This document shows positions 6,614 to 7,027 of a stretch of DNA of 7,027 bases, piece by piece. Position 1 is the first letter of the stretch, and each line of letters opens with the position of its first letter. The translations under genes and the position numbers were made by a program. The notes under the pieces were generated by a model, which made no database searches, was not told the origin of the DNA, and saw only the letters and a list, made by a program, of their open reading frames with translations. This DNA is from an uncultured beta proteobacterium (GTDB lineage Bacteria > Pseudomonadota > Gammaproteobacteria > Burkholderiales > Burkholderiaceae_C): assembly GCA_903870955.1 (NCBI GenBank), contig CAIQEX010000334.1, positions 1-7,027 on the forward strand, given 5' to 3'.

Positions 6614-7027
6614 GCCTGTTTAAGTGCCCGTGCGGCGTCGGCATGGGCTTTAGCGGCTTCCGGCAGAGCCCGCCCCATTTTGATGAACTCATGCACCACG
6701 CCGCGGTAGATCTCCAGGTCCACCGGAACCCCAGCCATGCGCAGACGGTCGGAATAGGCAATGCCCTCATCCACCAGCGGATCACATTCCGCCAGCCCGA
6801 ACCAGGCAGCGGCTACCCCGTTCAGATCAGCCACCTGTCCATCGGGGCGTAATCCGTCCAAAGGTGCAAAACGCCAGTCGTCGCGGTCGGCCGCGCTGCG
6901 GATGTAGTGCTCAAAGAAGTAGGTGATGTGCGGCTCTTCCAGCACAAAACCCTTGGAAAAACGCTGATGAGACGGTGTGTTTTGATGGCCTGCAGTGCCA
7001 GGATAGAACAACAATTGCAAACAAAGC
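6601..7027 (-). CDS. Alpha/beta hydrolase, HSL family, C-terminal part (5' end outside window)
   Basis: The frame is open to the right edge; 141 complete codons are visible before TAA at 6603-6601. The sequence is the C-terminal half of a hormone-sensitive-lipase-type (alpha/beta hydrolase fold-3) esterase. QLLFYPGTA (visible residues 4-12) is the strand that follows the nucleophile elbow in this family. AECDPLVDEG (79-88) carries the catalytic Asp, D82, and YRGVVHEF (107-114) carries the catalytic His, H112. Most relatives have HGF here instead of HEF. The nucleophile GDSAGG motif and the HGGG oxyanion loop lie beyond the window, so activity cannot be confirmed. The TTG at 7020 is inside the fold and is not the true start. 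The natural substrate is unknown; such enzymes cut short-chain esters. Confidence 0.85.
   Translation of the reverse strand, partial: LCLQLLFYPGTAGHQNTPSHQRFSKGFVLEEPHITYFFEHYIRSAADRDDWRFAPLDGLRPDGQVADLNGVAAAWFGLAECDPLVDEGIAYSDRLRMAGVPVDLEIYRGVVHEFIKMGRALPEAAKAHADAARALKQAFGN

Noticed and set aside
6256..6852. 198-codon plus-strand frame across the cheZ/hydrolase junction
   Set aside because: It overlaps two well-supported genes in other frames and its translation shows no recognisable domain.

Overview
This window looks like an ordinary stretch of chromosome from a Gram-negative betaproteobacterium, most likely Burkholderiales and plausibly Comamonadaceae (Rhodoferax-like). The basis is gene content and order, protein motifs and moderately high GC; I ran no database search. 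There is no sign of a mobile element, CRISPR array, tRNA or rRNA, and coding density is very high.

Layout: (1) 1-306 (+) is the 3' end of a gene whose product ends in an FHA domain. (2) 307-391 is a short AT-rich gap between convergent genes, with two inverted repeats. (3) 392-4836 (-) is one tightly packed gene string, read right to left: mltG (septal murein endolytic transglycosylase), tmk (dTMP kinase), holB (DNA polymerase III delta prime), pilZ (type IV pilus PilZ protein), tatD (metal-dependent hydrolase) and an exported ankyrin-repeat protein. Junctions are TAATG, ATGA, a 3-nt gap, TAGTG and a 5-nt gap, so this is almost certainly one operon with translational coupling. (4) 4837-4882 is a 46-bp divergent intergenic region. 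(5) 4883-5836 (+) is ygfZ (folate-binding Fe-S protein repair factor). (6) 5837-5938 is a leader and promoter region. (7) 5939-6571 (+) is cheZ (CheY-P phosphatase), with no other chemotaxis gene in view. (8) 6601 to the right edge (-) is the C-terminal half of an HSL-family alpha/beta hydrolase, convergent with cheZ.

How the genes relate: the operon joins cell-wall synthesis (MltG), nucleotide supply (Tmk), the replicase clamp loader (HolB), pilus assembly (PilZ) and a TatD nuclease or hydrolase. The mltG-tmk-holB-pilZ-tatD order is also known in Pseudomonas, so it is a conserved housekeeping arrangement. The added piece here is the exported ankyrin protein at its 3' end. PilZ and CheZ suggest twitching and flagellar motility. 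I did not find a convincing new biological system. The observations most worth a second look are the ankyrin gene as the last cistron, the isolated cheZ, the run of coupled starts without Shine-Dalgarno sites, and the compact divergent mltG/ygfZ promoter region.
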